Numbered from the stretch's first letter, positions 36,827 through 46,137 are shown. The stretch: DNA of 64,000 nucleotides from an uncultured Flavobacteriales bacterium (GCA_913051935.1 CAJXCU010000001.1:1-64000), one strand, 5' to 3'. The notes: generated by a model from the letters alone, not told the origin. Numbers and translations: made by a program.

Positions 36827-38296
36827 CTATGAATGGTTTTTTAGTACGTATTTTGCAACAACCTCTCCTGAAACGATTGAGGGTGGTACACCCGGTCCCG
36901 GCACCGTCAATTGCCCGGTGTAATAGAAGTTGTCTAAATTTTTATTTCGTAACGACGGCTTTAAGATAGCAGTTTGGCGCAAAGTATTGGCCAAACCATA
37001 TGCATTTCCTTTAAAAGCGTTGTATTCATTTTTAAAATCTTCGATACAAAAACTTTTTTTGTATACAATATTTTCTTTGATATCATTGCCAGTTTTATCC
37101 TTGAAGCGTTGGAGTAAAATATCAAAATATTTTTCTCTTGTCTCCTCGCTATCATTTAAATCTGGTGCAATGGGAATAAGAAAAAATAAATTTTCACTCC
37201 CTTCAGGAGCCACACTGTCGTCTGTTACGGAAGGGGCGCAAACATAAAATAAAGGGGCACTAGGCCATTTTGGGTCCTTATAAATTTCTATTCCATGTTG
37301 CTCAAGGGATTCATCGAAAAAGAGATTATGATGTTGTATATTCTTCAGCTTTTTGTTAACCCCTACATAAAATAAAAGGCAAGAAGGGGCCATAACTCTT
37401 TTATCCCAATACTTTTTTGAGTAATTAGCATGACCATTAAGTAACTTTCTATCTGTGTGATGGTAGTCAGCACCTGATATAACAATGTCCGCAGTGTATT
37501 CTTTTTTATTTGTTACTACAGTTTTAACTTCTCGGTTTACTTTGTTGAATGAAATTACTTCTTCATCAGTTATAAACTTAACATTATTCTCTATAGATAT
37601 TTTTTCAAAGGCCTCAATAAATTTGTGCATTCCGCCTTTCGGATACCATGTTCCTAGCTTAATATCAGCATAATTCATGAGTGAGTAAAGAGCTGGAGTC
37701 TCATTGGGCATTGCTCCCAAAAACAGAACTGGAAATTCTAATAAACCGATTATTTTTTCATTGGAAAAGTAGTTGCGTATAAATTTTCCGAAAGAAGAAA
37801 ACAGATTCATGCTCAATAGACCTTTCAGCACTTTCGCATTGGCAAATTCTAAAACGCTCATGCTTGGCTTGTAGACCAAATCTTGCATACCTACTTGGTA
37901 TTTCACTTCAGCATCTTTCAGAAATGATCTTAATTTTACAGCACTACCCTTTTCATTGTCTTCAAACCACTGCTCGAGTGCCTTCATATCGGCAGGCACA
38001 TCAGTGTAAGAATTATCTTTCCAGTAAACTCGGTAGGAAGGATCTAGCCTTTCGAGGGAGTAAAAATCACTTGTAGTGTGGTTAAATTTTTTGTAAAAAT
38101 CTTCAAATACATCAGGCATCCAATACCAACTTGGGCCCATATCAAAGGTAAAGCCGTCAATTTCAAACTTTCTAGCACGGCCGCCAATCTGTTTATTTTT
38201 CTCAATTATCGTTACGTCATGGCCTTCTTTGGAAAGAAACGAGGCTGCCGACATACTAGAAATTCCAGAACCAATAACGATAATCTTTAGAGACAT
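36827..38296 (-). CDS. crtI: Phytoene desaturase (CrtI family)
   Basis: IIVIGSGISSMSAASFLSKEGHDVTIIEKN, GPSWYWMPDVFEDFY, FYYTGQLTVPGPGVPPSIVSGEVVA. Confidence 0.95.
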   Translation of the reverse strand: MSLKIIVIGSGISSMSAASFLSKEGHDVTIIEKNKQIGGRARKFEIDGFTFDMGPSWYWMPDVFEDFYKKFNHTTSDFYSLERLDPSYRVYWKDNSYTDVPADMKALEQWFEDNEKGSAVKLRSFLKDAEVKYQVGMQDLVYKPSMSVLEFANAKVLKGLLSMNLFSSFGKFIRNYFSNEKIIGLLEFPVLFLGAMPNETPALYSLMNYADIKLGTWYPKGGMHKFIEAFEKISIENNVKFITDEEVISFNKVNREVKTVVTNKKEYTADIVISGADYHHTDRKLLNGHANYSKKYWDKRVMAPSCLLFYVGVNKKLKNIQHHNLFFDESLEQHGIEIYKDPKWPSAPLFYVCAPSVTDDSVAPEGSENLFFLIPIAPDLNDSEETREKYFDILLQRFKDKTGNDIKENIVYKKSFCIEDFKNEYNAFKGNAYGLANTLRQTAILKPSLRNKNLDNFYYTGQLTVPGPGVPPSIVSGEVVAKYVLKNHS

Positions 38297-38299
38297 GTT

Positions 38300-38812
38300 T
38301 TAGTTTAATGTGTAAGCGTAATCTGGCAGTAAATCTATTAATTTTTTTCGTGCTATAAAGATTCTGCTTTTAACCGTACCTATAGGAATATCCAATTGGT
38401 CTGCAATCTCTTTGTACTTAAAACCTTTAAAATGTAAAATAAAAGGGTCTTTGTATTCATCGCTGAGGCTATCAATTTTTTCTTCAATGTCCTTTGTAGC
38501 AATTTGCGAAACCGGTGTTTGCTCGTGACCTTTACTGTTGGTAATTAAATATAGTTCCTTAGAATTATCAAAAATGGTACCTGATTTTACTTTTCTTCGA
38601 TATTGGTTGATGAAAATATTTCTCATTATAGTAAAAACCCATGCCTTAAAATTGGTCTGCGGCGTGTAATAGGTTTTGTAATTAATGGCCTTCAACATGG
38701 TGTCTTGCGTTAGGTCTTTAGCATCCTCCATATTTCTTGTAAAACCGAGGGCAAAAGATTTAAGATTACTCTCAATATCCATTAATGCTTCATTGAATTC
38801 GATGGTCGACAT
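38300..38812 (-). CDS. ECF-type RNA polymerase sigma factor heading the carotenoid/photolyase operon
   Basis: Sigma region 2 (DAKDLTQDTMLKAINYKTYYTPQTNFKAWVFTIMRNIFINQYRR) and region 4 (FILHFKGFKYKEIADQLDIPIGTVKSRIFIARKKL); stop is 3 nt from the crtI start. Confidence 0.93.
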   Translation of the reverse strand: MSTIEFNEALMDIESNLKSFALGFTRNMEDAKDLTQDTMLKAINYKTYYTPQTNFKAWVFTIMRNIFINQYRRKVKSGTIFDNSKELYLITNSKGHEQTPVSQIATKDIEEKIDSLSDEYKDPFILHFKGFKYKEIADQLDIPIGTVKSRIFIARKKLIDLLPDYAYTLN

Positions 38813-38815
38813 AAT

Positions 38816-38890
38816 ATTTTGTTTAATGTTTACGGTGTAAATGTAAACAAAAAATGTTTAACAAAACAAGTAAAACATTAAACAAAATTA
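38816..38890 (-). promoter_or_regulatory. Putative operator/promoter of the ECF sigma-crt-phr operon: array of TGTTTAM half-sites bounded by a perfect 16-nt inverted repeat
   Basis: ATTTTGTTTAATGTTT (38816-38831) is the exact reverse complement of AAACATTAAACAAAAT (38873-38888). Further half-sites: TGTTTAC 38827-38833, GTAAACA 38843-38849, TGTTTAA 38855-38861. Minus-strand -7-like box TAATTTTG at 38890-38883. Confidence 0.65.
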
Positions 38891-38930
38891 CATTTCAAAG
38901 GTGTTTTTGTCTCTACGATCCCCGTATTTA

Positions 38931-39866
38931 CTACGAAAAACCTGAAATCATTTTTTTCACAATTTCTTCAATTTCAATACGATTTTTCCAGTTCCAATCC
39001 GCTTTTGCTGCTGAATCGTTGATCGAATTTGGCCAAGTATCAGCGATTTCTTGTCTGAAGTCAGGTTTATAATCAATTTGAAAATCTTTGAATTTCTTTT
39101 TGATTTCAATAAATAAATCCTTCGGGCAGAGGCTTATACCTGCCAAATTATATGAACTACGCACCTTTATTTGCTCTTTCGATGCTTCCATGATTTCTAT
39201 AGTCGCGCGTATTGCGTCGGACATATACATCATTGGCAGCTTCGTATCCTTATTTAGATAGCATGTATATTTTTTTTCTTTGACTGCTTTATTGAAAATA
39301 TCAACCGCATAATCCGTAGTGCCTCCGCCTGGAGCACTTTTGTAGGAAATCAATCCTGGATATCTCAAGCTGCGAACATCTACATCGTATTTTTTAAAAT
39401 AATATTCACACCAACGCTCTCCTGCTAATTTCGAAATTCCATATACTGTGCTGGGCTCCATTATTGTATGCTGAGGTGTGTCATTCATTGGTGAATTCAT
39501 TCCAAAAACAGCAATTGAGCTCGGCCAGAAAACTTTATCTATTTTTTTATGCTTCGCCAGTTCAAGCACATTGAATAATCCTTGCATATTGAGATCCCAT
39601 GCAATAAGAGGTTTGTTCTCTGCTGTCGCTGACAGCATTGCAGCCAGAAGATAAACCTGTTTGATGTTGTTTTCGTTCACGATTTTGGCAAGAGCGTTGT
39701 GGTCCATTATGTCTAATTGTACATATTCCCCCTCCGCAATGGCTGGTGGGCAGTGCTCCTTTATATCAGAGGCCAATACATTTTTTATACCGAATAGTTT
39801 TCGCAGTTCCATTACAAGTTCTATACCTATTTGACCACATGCACCGACAACAAGAATATTTGACAT
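38931..39866 (-). CDS. NAD-dependent epimerase/dehydratase, SDR-type L-threonine 3-dehydrogenase-like
   Basis: ILVVGACGQIGIELVMELR, YGISKLAGERWCEYYFKKYDVDVRSLRYPGLIS, GGGTTDYAVDIFNKA, LPMMYMSDAIRATIE. Confidence 0.83.
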   Translation of the reverse strand: MSNILVVGACGQIGIELVMELRKLFGIKNVLASDIKEHCPPAIAEGEYVQLDIMDHNALAKIVNENNIKQVYLLAAMLSATAENKPLIAWDLNMQGLFNVLELAKHKKIDKVFWPSSIAVFGMNSPMNDTPQHTIMEPSTVYGISKLAGERWCEYYFKKYDVDVRSLRYPGLISYKSAPGGGTTDYAVDIFNKAVKEKKYTCYLNKDTKLPMMYMSDAIRATIEIMEASKEQIKVRSSYNLAGISLCPKDLFIEIKKKFKDFQIDYKPDFRQEIADTWPNSINDSAAKADWNWKNRIEIEEIVKKMISGFS

Positions 39867-39994
39867 AGCTCAGATTTGATACAAAAATAACTTTTGCAGC
39901 GAAATAATCATTAAAACTGATATTCGTCATTTTTTATTCTCTTAAAAGACCATTAATTTGTAAAAGGTGATTTTTTATTAACTTCAGTGATATT

Positions 39995-41152
39995 ATGCCA
40001 TTTTACAGAAAACTGGGTTCTATCCCACATAAAAGACATACTGTTTTCAGACAATCAGACGGTTCCCTCTATCATGAGCAGCTATTCGGAACCATTGGAT
40101 TTGACGGAATGTCATCGTTGTTATATCACGTTCATCCACCTACAAGGGTAAAAGAAATAAAAGGAGCGAAGGATATTAGTCCGAAAGTTGCAGTTAAAAA
40201 AAATATGCAAATGCGCGCCTTTAAAGGCTTTGATGTACCTGTTGTTCATGATCTTATTGATGCTAGAATACCTGTACTGACAAATACTGATCTTATCATC
40301 TATTTGTCCAGGCCCGCAAATATCAGTGAAGATTATTTTTATAAGAATGTGGATGCGGATGAGGTCATATTTATTCACGAAGGAAAAGGAACATTAAGAA
40401 CCCAGGTTGGAAATATTGATTTTTCTTATGGTGATTATTTAGTCGTTCCGCGAGGTATGATTTATCAGATGAATTTTGAGGATGACAAGAATAGACATTT
40501 TATTGTGGAATCAGTTCACCCAATATATACGCCGAAAAGATATCGTAATTGGTTTGGTCAATTGTTAGAACACTCGCCCTTTTGCGAGCGAGATATAAGA
40601 ACTCCAGAAAATCTTGAAACCCACCATGAGGATGGCGATTTTATAGTGAAAATTAAAAAAGAAGGAGTATTACATGAGTATGTGTATGGTTCGCATCCGT
40701 TTGATGTTGTAGGATGGGATGGGTATAATTTTCCATATGCCTTTTCAATACATAACTTTGAACCAATTACTGGCCGAGTTCATCAGCCACCTCCAGTGCA
40801 CCAAACTTTTGAAACCTCCGCCTTCGTCATATGTTCTTTCTGTCCGCGAATGTATGACTATCACCCTGAAGCGATTCCCGCACCATACAATCATAGTAAT
40901 ATAGATTCTGATGAGGTTCTTTATTATGTTGACGGTGATTTCATGAGTCGAAATGACATTTCAAAAGGGCAAATCACATTACATCCTTCAGGTATTCCGC
41001 ATGGCCCCCACCCCGGCGCATATGAGCGAAGCATAGGAAAGGTGAAAACCGAGGAGCTCGCTGTAATGGTGGATACTTTTAAACCTCTGCAGATCACAGA
41101 ACAAGCTGTTGCAATAGAAGCAAAAGATTATTATAAATCTTGGATTCATTAA
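39995..41152 (+). CDS. hmgA: Homogentisate 1,2-dioxygenase
   Basis: GWDGYNFPYAFSIHNFEPITGRVHQPPPVHQTFE, FVICSFCPRMYDYHPEAIPAPYNHSNIDSDEVLYYVDG. Confidence 0.93.
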   Translation: MPFYRKLGSIPHKRHTVFRQSDGSLYHEQLFGTIGFDGMSSLLYHVHPPTRVKEIKGAKDISPKVAVKKNMQMRAFKGFDVPVVHDLIDARIPVLTNTDLIIYLSRPANISEDYFYKNVDADEVIFIHEGKGTLRTQVGNIDFSYGDYLVVPRGMIYQMNFEDDKNRHFIVESVHPIYTPKRYRNWFGQLLEHSPFCERDIRTPENLETHHEDGDFIVKIKKEGVLHEYVYGSHPFDVVGWDGYNFPYAFSIHNFEPITGRVHQPPPVHQTFETSAFVICSFCPRMYDYHPEAIPAPYNHSNIDSDEVLYYVDGDFMSRNDISKGQITLHPSGIPHGPHPGAYERSIGKVKTEELAVMVDTFKPLQITEQAVAIEAKDYYKSWIH

Positions 41153-41169
41153 TTTTTTTAGAAAGGACC

Positions 41170-42327
41170 ATGAAAGAAGTAAAGAACGTAGATTACGGAT
41201 TAGAAAAAATATTCGAAGGGGCACAAGATTTCTTGCCTTTGCTGGGTACAGATTATGTTGAATTTTATGTAGGTAATGCGAAGCAATCTGCCCATTTTTA
41301 TAAAACAGCATTTGGTTTTCAATCATATGCCTATAAGGGACTAGAAACAGGAAGTAAGGATGCTGTTTCATATGTTTTGAAGCAAGATAAAATACGGCTG
41401 GTGTTGACGACCCCCTTGAATTCCAAATCTCCTATTAATGATCATATTGTCAAGCACGGAGATGGTGTTAAAGTTGTTGCTTTGTGGGTTGATGATGCAC
41501 GAAAAGCATACAAAGAGACCACCACAAGAGGGGCAAAATCTTACATGGAGCCGACCGTTGAAAAGGACGAATATGGTGAAGTCGTAAGAGCAGGTATTTA
41601 TACCTACGGCGAGACTGTACATATGTTTGTAGAGCGAAAGAATTACAGTGGAATATTTTTACCCGGGTTTAAAAAATGGGAATCTTCTTACAATCCAAAA
41701 TCTGTGGGGCTTAAATATATCGACCATATGGTGGGAAATGTAGGTTGGGGAGAAATGGACATTTGGGTAAAATGGTATGAGGATGTTATGGGCTTTGAAA
41801 ACTTTCTTTCTTTCGATGATAAGCAAATTCATACGGAATATTCTGCGTTGATGAGTAAGGTAATGTCAAATGGAAATGGGCGGATAAAATTTCCCATTAA
41901 TGAACCAGCAGAAGGGAAAAAGAGATCTCAGATCGAGGAATATCTCGACTTTTATGAGGGAGCAGGTGTTCAGCACGTAGCTGTAGCCACGAATGATATA
42001 ATTGCGACTGTCAAAGATATGCGTAAGCGAGGTGTTGAATTTTTAAGTACACCGCCAGATGAGTATTATAAAGCAGTTCCTGTTCGATTAGAGGAACATA
42101 ATCATGAGCTTCGTGAGGATATTGAAACTTTGAAAGGCCTTGGTATTATGATTGATGCAGATGAGGAAGGTTATTTGTTACAAATATTTACCAAACCAGT
42201 TGAGGATCGTCCCACATTATTTTTTGAAATCATTCAAAGAATGGGTGCCTTAGGTTTTGGCGCAGGTAATTTCAAAGCACTTTTTGAGTCTATTGAAAGG
42301 GAACAGGCTAGCAGAGGCACGTTGTAG
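41170..42327 (+). CDS. hppD: 4-hydroxyphenylpyruvate dioxygenase
   Basis: YIDHMVGNVGWGEMDIWVKWYEDVMGFENFLSFDD, GVQHVAVATNDI, YLLQIFTKPVEDRPTLFFEIIQRMGALGFGAGNFKALFESIEREQ. Confidence 0.96.
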   Translation: MKEVKNVDYGLEKIFEGAQDFLPLLGTDYVEFYVGNAKQSAHFYKTAFGFQSYAYKGLETGSKDAVSYVLKQDKIRLVLTTPLNSKSPINDHIVKHGDGVKVVALWVDDARKAYKETTTRGAKSYMEPTVEKDEYGEVVRAGIYTYGETVHMFVERKNYSGIFLPGFKKWESSYNPKSVGLKYIDHMVGNVGWGEMDIWVKWYEDVMGFENFLSFDDKQIHTEYSALMSKVMSNGNGRIKFPINEPAEGKKRSQIEEYLDFYEGAGVQHVAVATNDIIATVKDMRKRGVEFLSTPPDEYYKAVPVRLEEHNHELREDIETLKGLGIMIDADEEGYLLQIFTKPVEDRPTLFFEIIQRMGALGFGAGNFKALFESIEREQASRGTL

Positions 42328-42361
42328 TTAAAATTTTCTAAGATGCTGAAGGTCTAAAACC

Positions 42362-42925
42362 TTAAACAGTCATGATATCCTTCTCTTTGATTTCGAATAA
42401 GCCATCAACTTCTTTTGACGAACCATTTGTGATGTCCTGAATCTCAATTTCAGCATTTTTAAAATGGTCTTCTGACAGGCCATCGTTTTTCAACTCTTTG
42501 ACCATATCTAAGGCATCTTTTCTGTTATTTCGGATCCCTATTTTTGCATTTTCAGCTTCAGCTTTTGCCTTTTTTACAAGATCTCTGCGTCTTTCCTCTG
42601 TGAGTGGTGGGACTGTTATAAGTAGTTGTTCCCCGTTGTTTTGTGGATTTAGTCCGAGATTGGAATCAATAATTCCTTTGGAGATATCATTTAGCGTAGA
42701 CTTCTCCCAAGGTTGTACAATTAATGTTCGGGCATCCATAACACTTACGTTTGCGACCTGTTGCAATGGTGTCATTGCTTCATAATATTCGACCATTACA
42801 CCGGAAAGCATTGACGGAGAGGCTTTACCCGCTCTGATTTTTGCAAGTTCACTATCGAAATGTTCTATACTCTTTATATTCGAGGATTTAAGCTCGTCGT
42901 AGATCATCGTTAATTCTTCTGTCAT
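42362..42925 (-). CDS. frr: Ribosome recycling factor
   Basis: LAKIRAGKASPSMLSGVMVEYY, IVQPWEKSTLNDISKGI, PPLTEERRRDLVKKAKAEAENAKIGIRNNRKDA. Confidence 0.96.
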   Translation of the reverse strand: MTEELTMIYDELKSSNIKSIEHFDSELAKIRAGKASPSMLSGVMVEYYEAMTPLQQVANVSVMDARTLIVQPWEKSTLNDISKGIIDSNLGLNPQNNGEQLLITVPPLTEERRRDLVKKAKAEAENAKIGIRNNRKDALDMVKELKNDGLSEDHFKNAEIEIQDITNGSSKEVDGLFEIKEKDIMTV

Positions 42926-42934
42926 AATAAAAAT

Positions 42935-43642
42935 TTAATTGTGAACGACTGTTCCTATATTTTTGCCAGAGAGAACTTTTTCCAAGTTACCTGCGGTGTC
43001 CATATCAAAAACTATAATTGGAAGATTATTTTCTTTACACAAGGTAAATGCTGTAAGATCCATTACATTTAATCCTTTTTTGTATACCTCGTCAAAGGTA
43101 ATTGAGTCATATTTAGTCGCATTCTCATTTTTTTCAGGGTCCGCAGAGTAAATGCCATCTACCCGTGTTCCTTTCAAAATTACGTCTGCATTTATTTCAA
43201 TTGCTCGAAGCGAGGCTGCCGAGTCTGTTGTGAAAAATGGGTTACCGGTACCAGCACCAAATATCACTACTCTACCTTTCTCTAAATGTCTCACTGCTTT
43301 TCTTCGAATGAATGGCTCTGCGATTTCCTTCATTTCAATAGCGGATTGAAGTCGGGTGTGGACACCATTGGATTCTAAGGCTGACTGAAGCGCCATTGAA
43401 TTGATCATAGTTGCCAGCATGCCCATATAGTCTCCGTGAGTTCGGTCCATTCCTCCTTGCTCTGCCTGAACGCCTCTAAATATATTTCCTCCTCCAATAA
43501 CGATGGCTATCTGATAACCGCTATCTCTGATTTGTTTAATTTGTTTGGCATATGCATTGATTCTTTCATTGTCTATACCAAAATGTTTCGTCCCCATCAG
43601 AGATTCACCACTGAGCTTAAGTAAGATTCTTTTATATTTCAT
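42935..43642 (-). CDS. pyrH: UMP kinase
   Basis: [17 protein letters not shown] start (M12 of the track ORF); [31 protein letters not shown]. Confidence 0.96.
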   Translation of the reverse strand: MKYKRILLKLSGESLMGTKHFGIDNERINAYAKQIKQIRDSGYQIAIVIGGGNIFRGVQAEQGGMDRTHGDYMGMLATMINSMALQSALESNGVHTRLQSAIEMKEIAEPFIRRKAVRHLEKGRVVIFGAGTGNPFFTTDSAASLRAIEINADVILKGTRVDGIYSADPEKNENATKYDSITFDEVYKKGLNVMDLTAFTLCKENNLPIIVFDMDTAGNLEKVLSGKNIGTVVHN

Positions 43643-43696
43643 AGATAATTCGTTGAACAAATATATATAAATCAAGTAGGTGAAAAAGTAATAATC

Positions 43697-43725
43697 AAAA
43701 AAAAAGCTATCCGAAGATAGCTTTT
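43697..43725 (-). terminator. Rho-independent terminator after tsf
   Basis: Minus strand AAAAGCTATC-TTCG-GATAGCTTTT perfect 10-bp stem, TTCG loop, T tract. Confidence 0.88.
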
Positions 43726-43744
43726 AAAATTAGTTTTAAGTTGA

Positions 43745-44575
43745 CTAGCTGAGCGAGAACCTCTTGAAGTCTGAAACGGTTAAACCTTTTTCTGAGTTAT
43801 TTAAAAATTGTTCTACCGTCACTTTATTGTCTCTCACAAATTGTTGGCTAAGGAGTGTATTTTCTTTGAAAAATTTATTCAATCTTCCCATCGCTATTTT
43901 TTCAGCCATTTCCACTGGTTTTCCTTCTTGAATCGCTTGATCCTTACCAACCTCAATTTCTCTTTCAATTGTTTTCGCATCAATACCATCCTTACTTACA
44001 GCTAAAGGATTCATTGCTGCGACTTGCATTGCCACTTGTTTCCCTGCATCTTCAGCGATATCGGAGCTACTATTTAATGCTACTAAGGTCGCCAACTGAT
44101 TTCCCGGGTGATTGTATGCCACAACCCGATCTGACTCAACCAAGGTATAGGCTGACAGGTCGAGTTTTTCACCTATTACACCAATTTGTTCTGTAATCTT
44201 TTCGCTTACAGAAAGTTTTTCGTTATACGCTAATGTTTTGAGTTCATCCAAGGATTTTGGAAGTTTATCCAAAGCCAAATCGACTAGAGATTGCACCAAC
44301 TCGACATAACCATCATTTTTTGCAACGAAGTCGGTTTCACAGTTTAAAGTTACAATTACTCCTGCCGTTGAATCGTTGCTCGATTGGGCTATAATGACGC
44401 CTTCTTTCGCATCGTTTCCTCCTCTTTTGGCAGCGATTTTTTGTCCTTTTTTGCGAAGCACATCAACTGCCGCTTCAAAATCGCCGTTGGTTTCTACAAG
44501 TGCATTCTTGCAGTCCATCATCCCGGCTCCGGTCTGTTGTCGAAGTTTATTAACTTCTGAAGCTTTAATTGCCAT
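43745..44575 (-). CDS. tsf: Translation elongation factor Ts
   Basis: VNKLRQQTGAGMMDCKNALVETNGDFEAAVDVLRKKG; NCETDFVAKND. Confidence 0.97.
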   Translation of the reverse strand: MAIKASEVNKLRQQTGAGMMDCKNALVETNGDFEAAVDVLRKKGQKIAAKRGGNDAKEGVIIAQSSNDSTAGVIVTLNCETDFVAKNDGYVELVQSLVDLALDKLPKSLDELKTLAYNEKLSVSEKITEQIGVIGEKLDLSAYTLVESDRVVAYNHPGNQLATLVALNSSSDIAEDAGKQVAMQVAAMNPLAVSKDGIDAKTIEREIEVGKDQAIQEGKPVEMAEKIAMGRLNKFFKENTLLSQQFVRDNKVTVEQFLNNSEKGLTVSDFKRFSLS

Positions 44576-44591
44576 TTTATTCAGTTTTGGG

Positions 44592-45656
44592 TTATTTATC
44601 TTCTTTTTCGGCTTTCGCTGCGCTTGCTTTTTTCGCTGCTGGTTTTTTCGCCGCAGCTTTTTTTGCTGGCGCTTTCTCCGCTTTTTCCTCTTTCTTTGTT
44701 GAGGTTGCTTTCTTTGCTGTAGCTTTTTCGGCCTTAGGCTCTTTCTTTGCTGAAGCAGCTTTTTTCGCTGAAGCGGGTTTTTTTGCTGGAGCCTTTTCAG
44801 CTTTTACTTCATCCTTCGCAGGGGCTTCATCCTTCGCAGTTTTCTCAGCAGCTGCTGGTTCAACTGTTTCTTTCTCCTCAACTTTAACCTCATTCACTTC
44901 TTCGGCTTCTGCATTTTCGGTGGATGCCTTTGCTTCTTGTTTTGCGGCCTCAGGATTATCCTTTAGGAATTTTCTTTCTTCTAATCCCTCTTGGATAGAT
45001 TTGCATATTTCATCGATGATGATCGTAATTGATTTGCTTGCATCATCATTCGCTGGGATAGGAAAGTCAACAAGTTTCGGATTTGAGTTCGTATCAACCA
45101 AGGCAAATGTTGGAATATTTAATCTTCTTGCTTCAGCCAATGCGATGTGCTCTTTTAAGATATCGACTATAAATATTGCAGCTGGCTGACGGGTCATATC
45201 TGAAATAGAACCAAACGTTTTTTCTAGTTTCTCTCTTTGACGCGTTTTGAATAATTTTTCTCGTTTATTAAGCGTATCCCATGTTCCGTCGGACTTCATT
45301 TTGTCGATTGAGGTCATTTTTCGGATGGACTTTCTCGTTGTTTGAAAGTTGGTTAACATACCACCTGACCATCTTTCTGTTACAAATGGCATATTTACGT
45401 TTTTGATACGTTCAGCGACGATATCTTTGGCTTGTTTCTTTGTAGCGACAAATAGGATTTTCTTACCTGATTTTGCGATTTGTTTCATTGCGGCATTTGC
45501 CTGATCTAAATGAACAATGGTTTTGTTCAGGTCGATAATGTGGATTCCCTTTTTCTCTTCGAAAATATATGGGGCCATTGCTGGATTCCACTTTCTTTTG
45601 AGGTGACCGAAATGTACACCTGCATCTAACAGTTCTTTAAAAGATAATTTTGACAT
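44592..45656 (-). CDS. rpsB: 30S ribosomal protein S2 with long Lys/Ala/Glu-rich C-terminal extension
   Basis: LLDAGVHFGHLKRKWNPAMAPYIFEEKKGIHIIDL core; about 120-aa low-complexity tail ...APAKKPASAKKAASAKKEPKAEKATAKK.... Confidence 0.95.
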   Translation of the reverse strand: MSKLSFKELLDAGVHFGHLKRKWNPAMAPYIFEEKKGIHIIDLNKTIVHLDQANAAMKQIAKSGKKILFVATKKQAKDIVAERIKNVNMPFVTERWSGGMLTNFQTTRKSIRKMTSIDKMKSDGTWDTLNKREKLFKTRQREKLEKTFGSISDMTRQPAAIFIVDILKEHIALAEARRLNIPTFALVDTNSNPKLVDFPIPANDDASKSITIIIDEICKSIQEGLEERKFLKDNPEAAKQEAKASTENAEAEEVNEVKVEEKETVEPAAAEKTAKDEAPAKDEVKAEKAPAKKPASAKKAASAKKEPKAEKATAKKATSTKKEEKAEKAPAKKAAAKKPAAKKASAAKAEKEDK

Positions 45657-45750
45657 ATATATATTTGTTTACGTTCCTAAATTCATCAGCAAAATTGGGG
45701 ACCATTGCCATTCCAATAGAGCTTGGATACTAAACCATTCCAGCCGGCGA

Positions 45751-46137
45751 TTAACGCTTTGAGAACTGGAATTTCTTTCTCGCTTTTGGTTGTCCTGGTT
45801 TTTTACGTTCAACCATTCTAGGATCACGAGTCATAAGACCCTCCTCCTTCAAGGCGATTTTATTGTCTTCGAGAACTTCTACCAAAGCCCTTGATATACC
45901 TAAACGTATGGCTTCAACTTGTCCGTTGATTCCACCTCCGCTTACGTTCACATTCACATTGTATTTACCCACAGTATCAGTTAGCGCGAATGGCTGAACT
46001 AATTTTGACTGCAAAACATCTGTTGGGAATACTTCCTGCGCTTTTTTATTGTTTACAGTAATTACTCCTTTTCCCTTGGTGAGGTAAACTCTAGCAACTG
46101 CTGTCTTTCTTCTTCCTAATGCGTTGATTACTTCCAT
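45751..46137 (-). CDS. rpsI: 30S ribosomal protein S9
   Basis: GRRKTAVARVYL ... DPRMVERKKPGQPKARKKFQFSKR. Confidence 0.97.
   Translation of the reverse strand: MEVINALGRRKTAVARVYLTKGKGVITVNNKKAQEVFPTDVLQSKLVQPFALTDTVGKYNVNVNVSGGGINGQVEAIRLGISRALVEVLEDNKIALKEEGLMTRDPRMVERKKPGQPKARKKFQFSKR

Noticed and set aside
42330-42362. AAGGT-CTAAA-ACCTT hairpin between hppD and frr
   Set aside because: Only a 5-bp stem without a convincing T tract; too weak to call a terminator.
42498-42785. Plus-strand ORFs opposite frr, pyrH and tsf (42498..44196)
   Set aside because: Antisense shadows of well-supported translation and nucleotide genes.
44569-45189. 206-aa plus-strand ORF rich in FFA/AFF residues
   Set aside because: Antisense shadow of the Lys/Ala-rich rpsB tail; composition explains the open frame.
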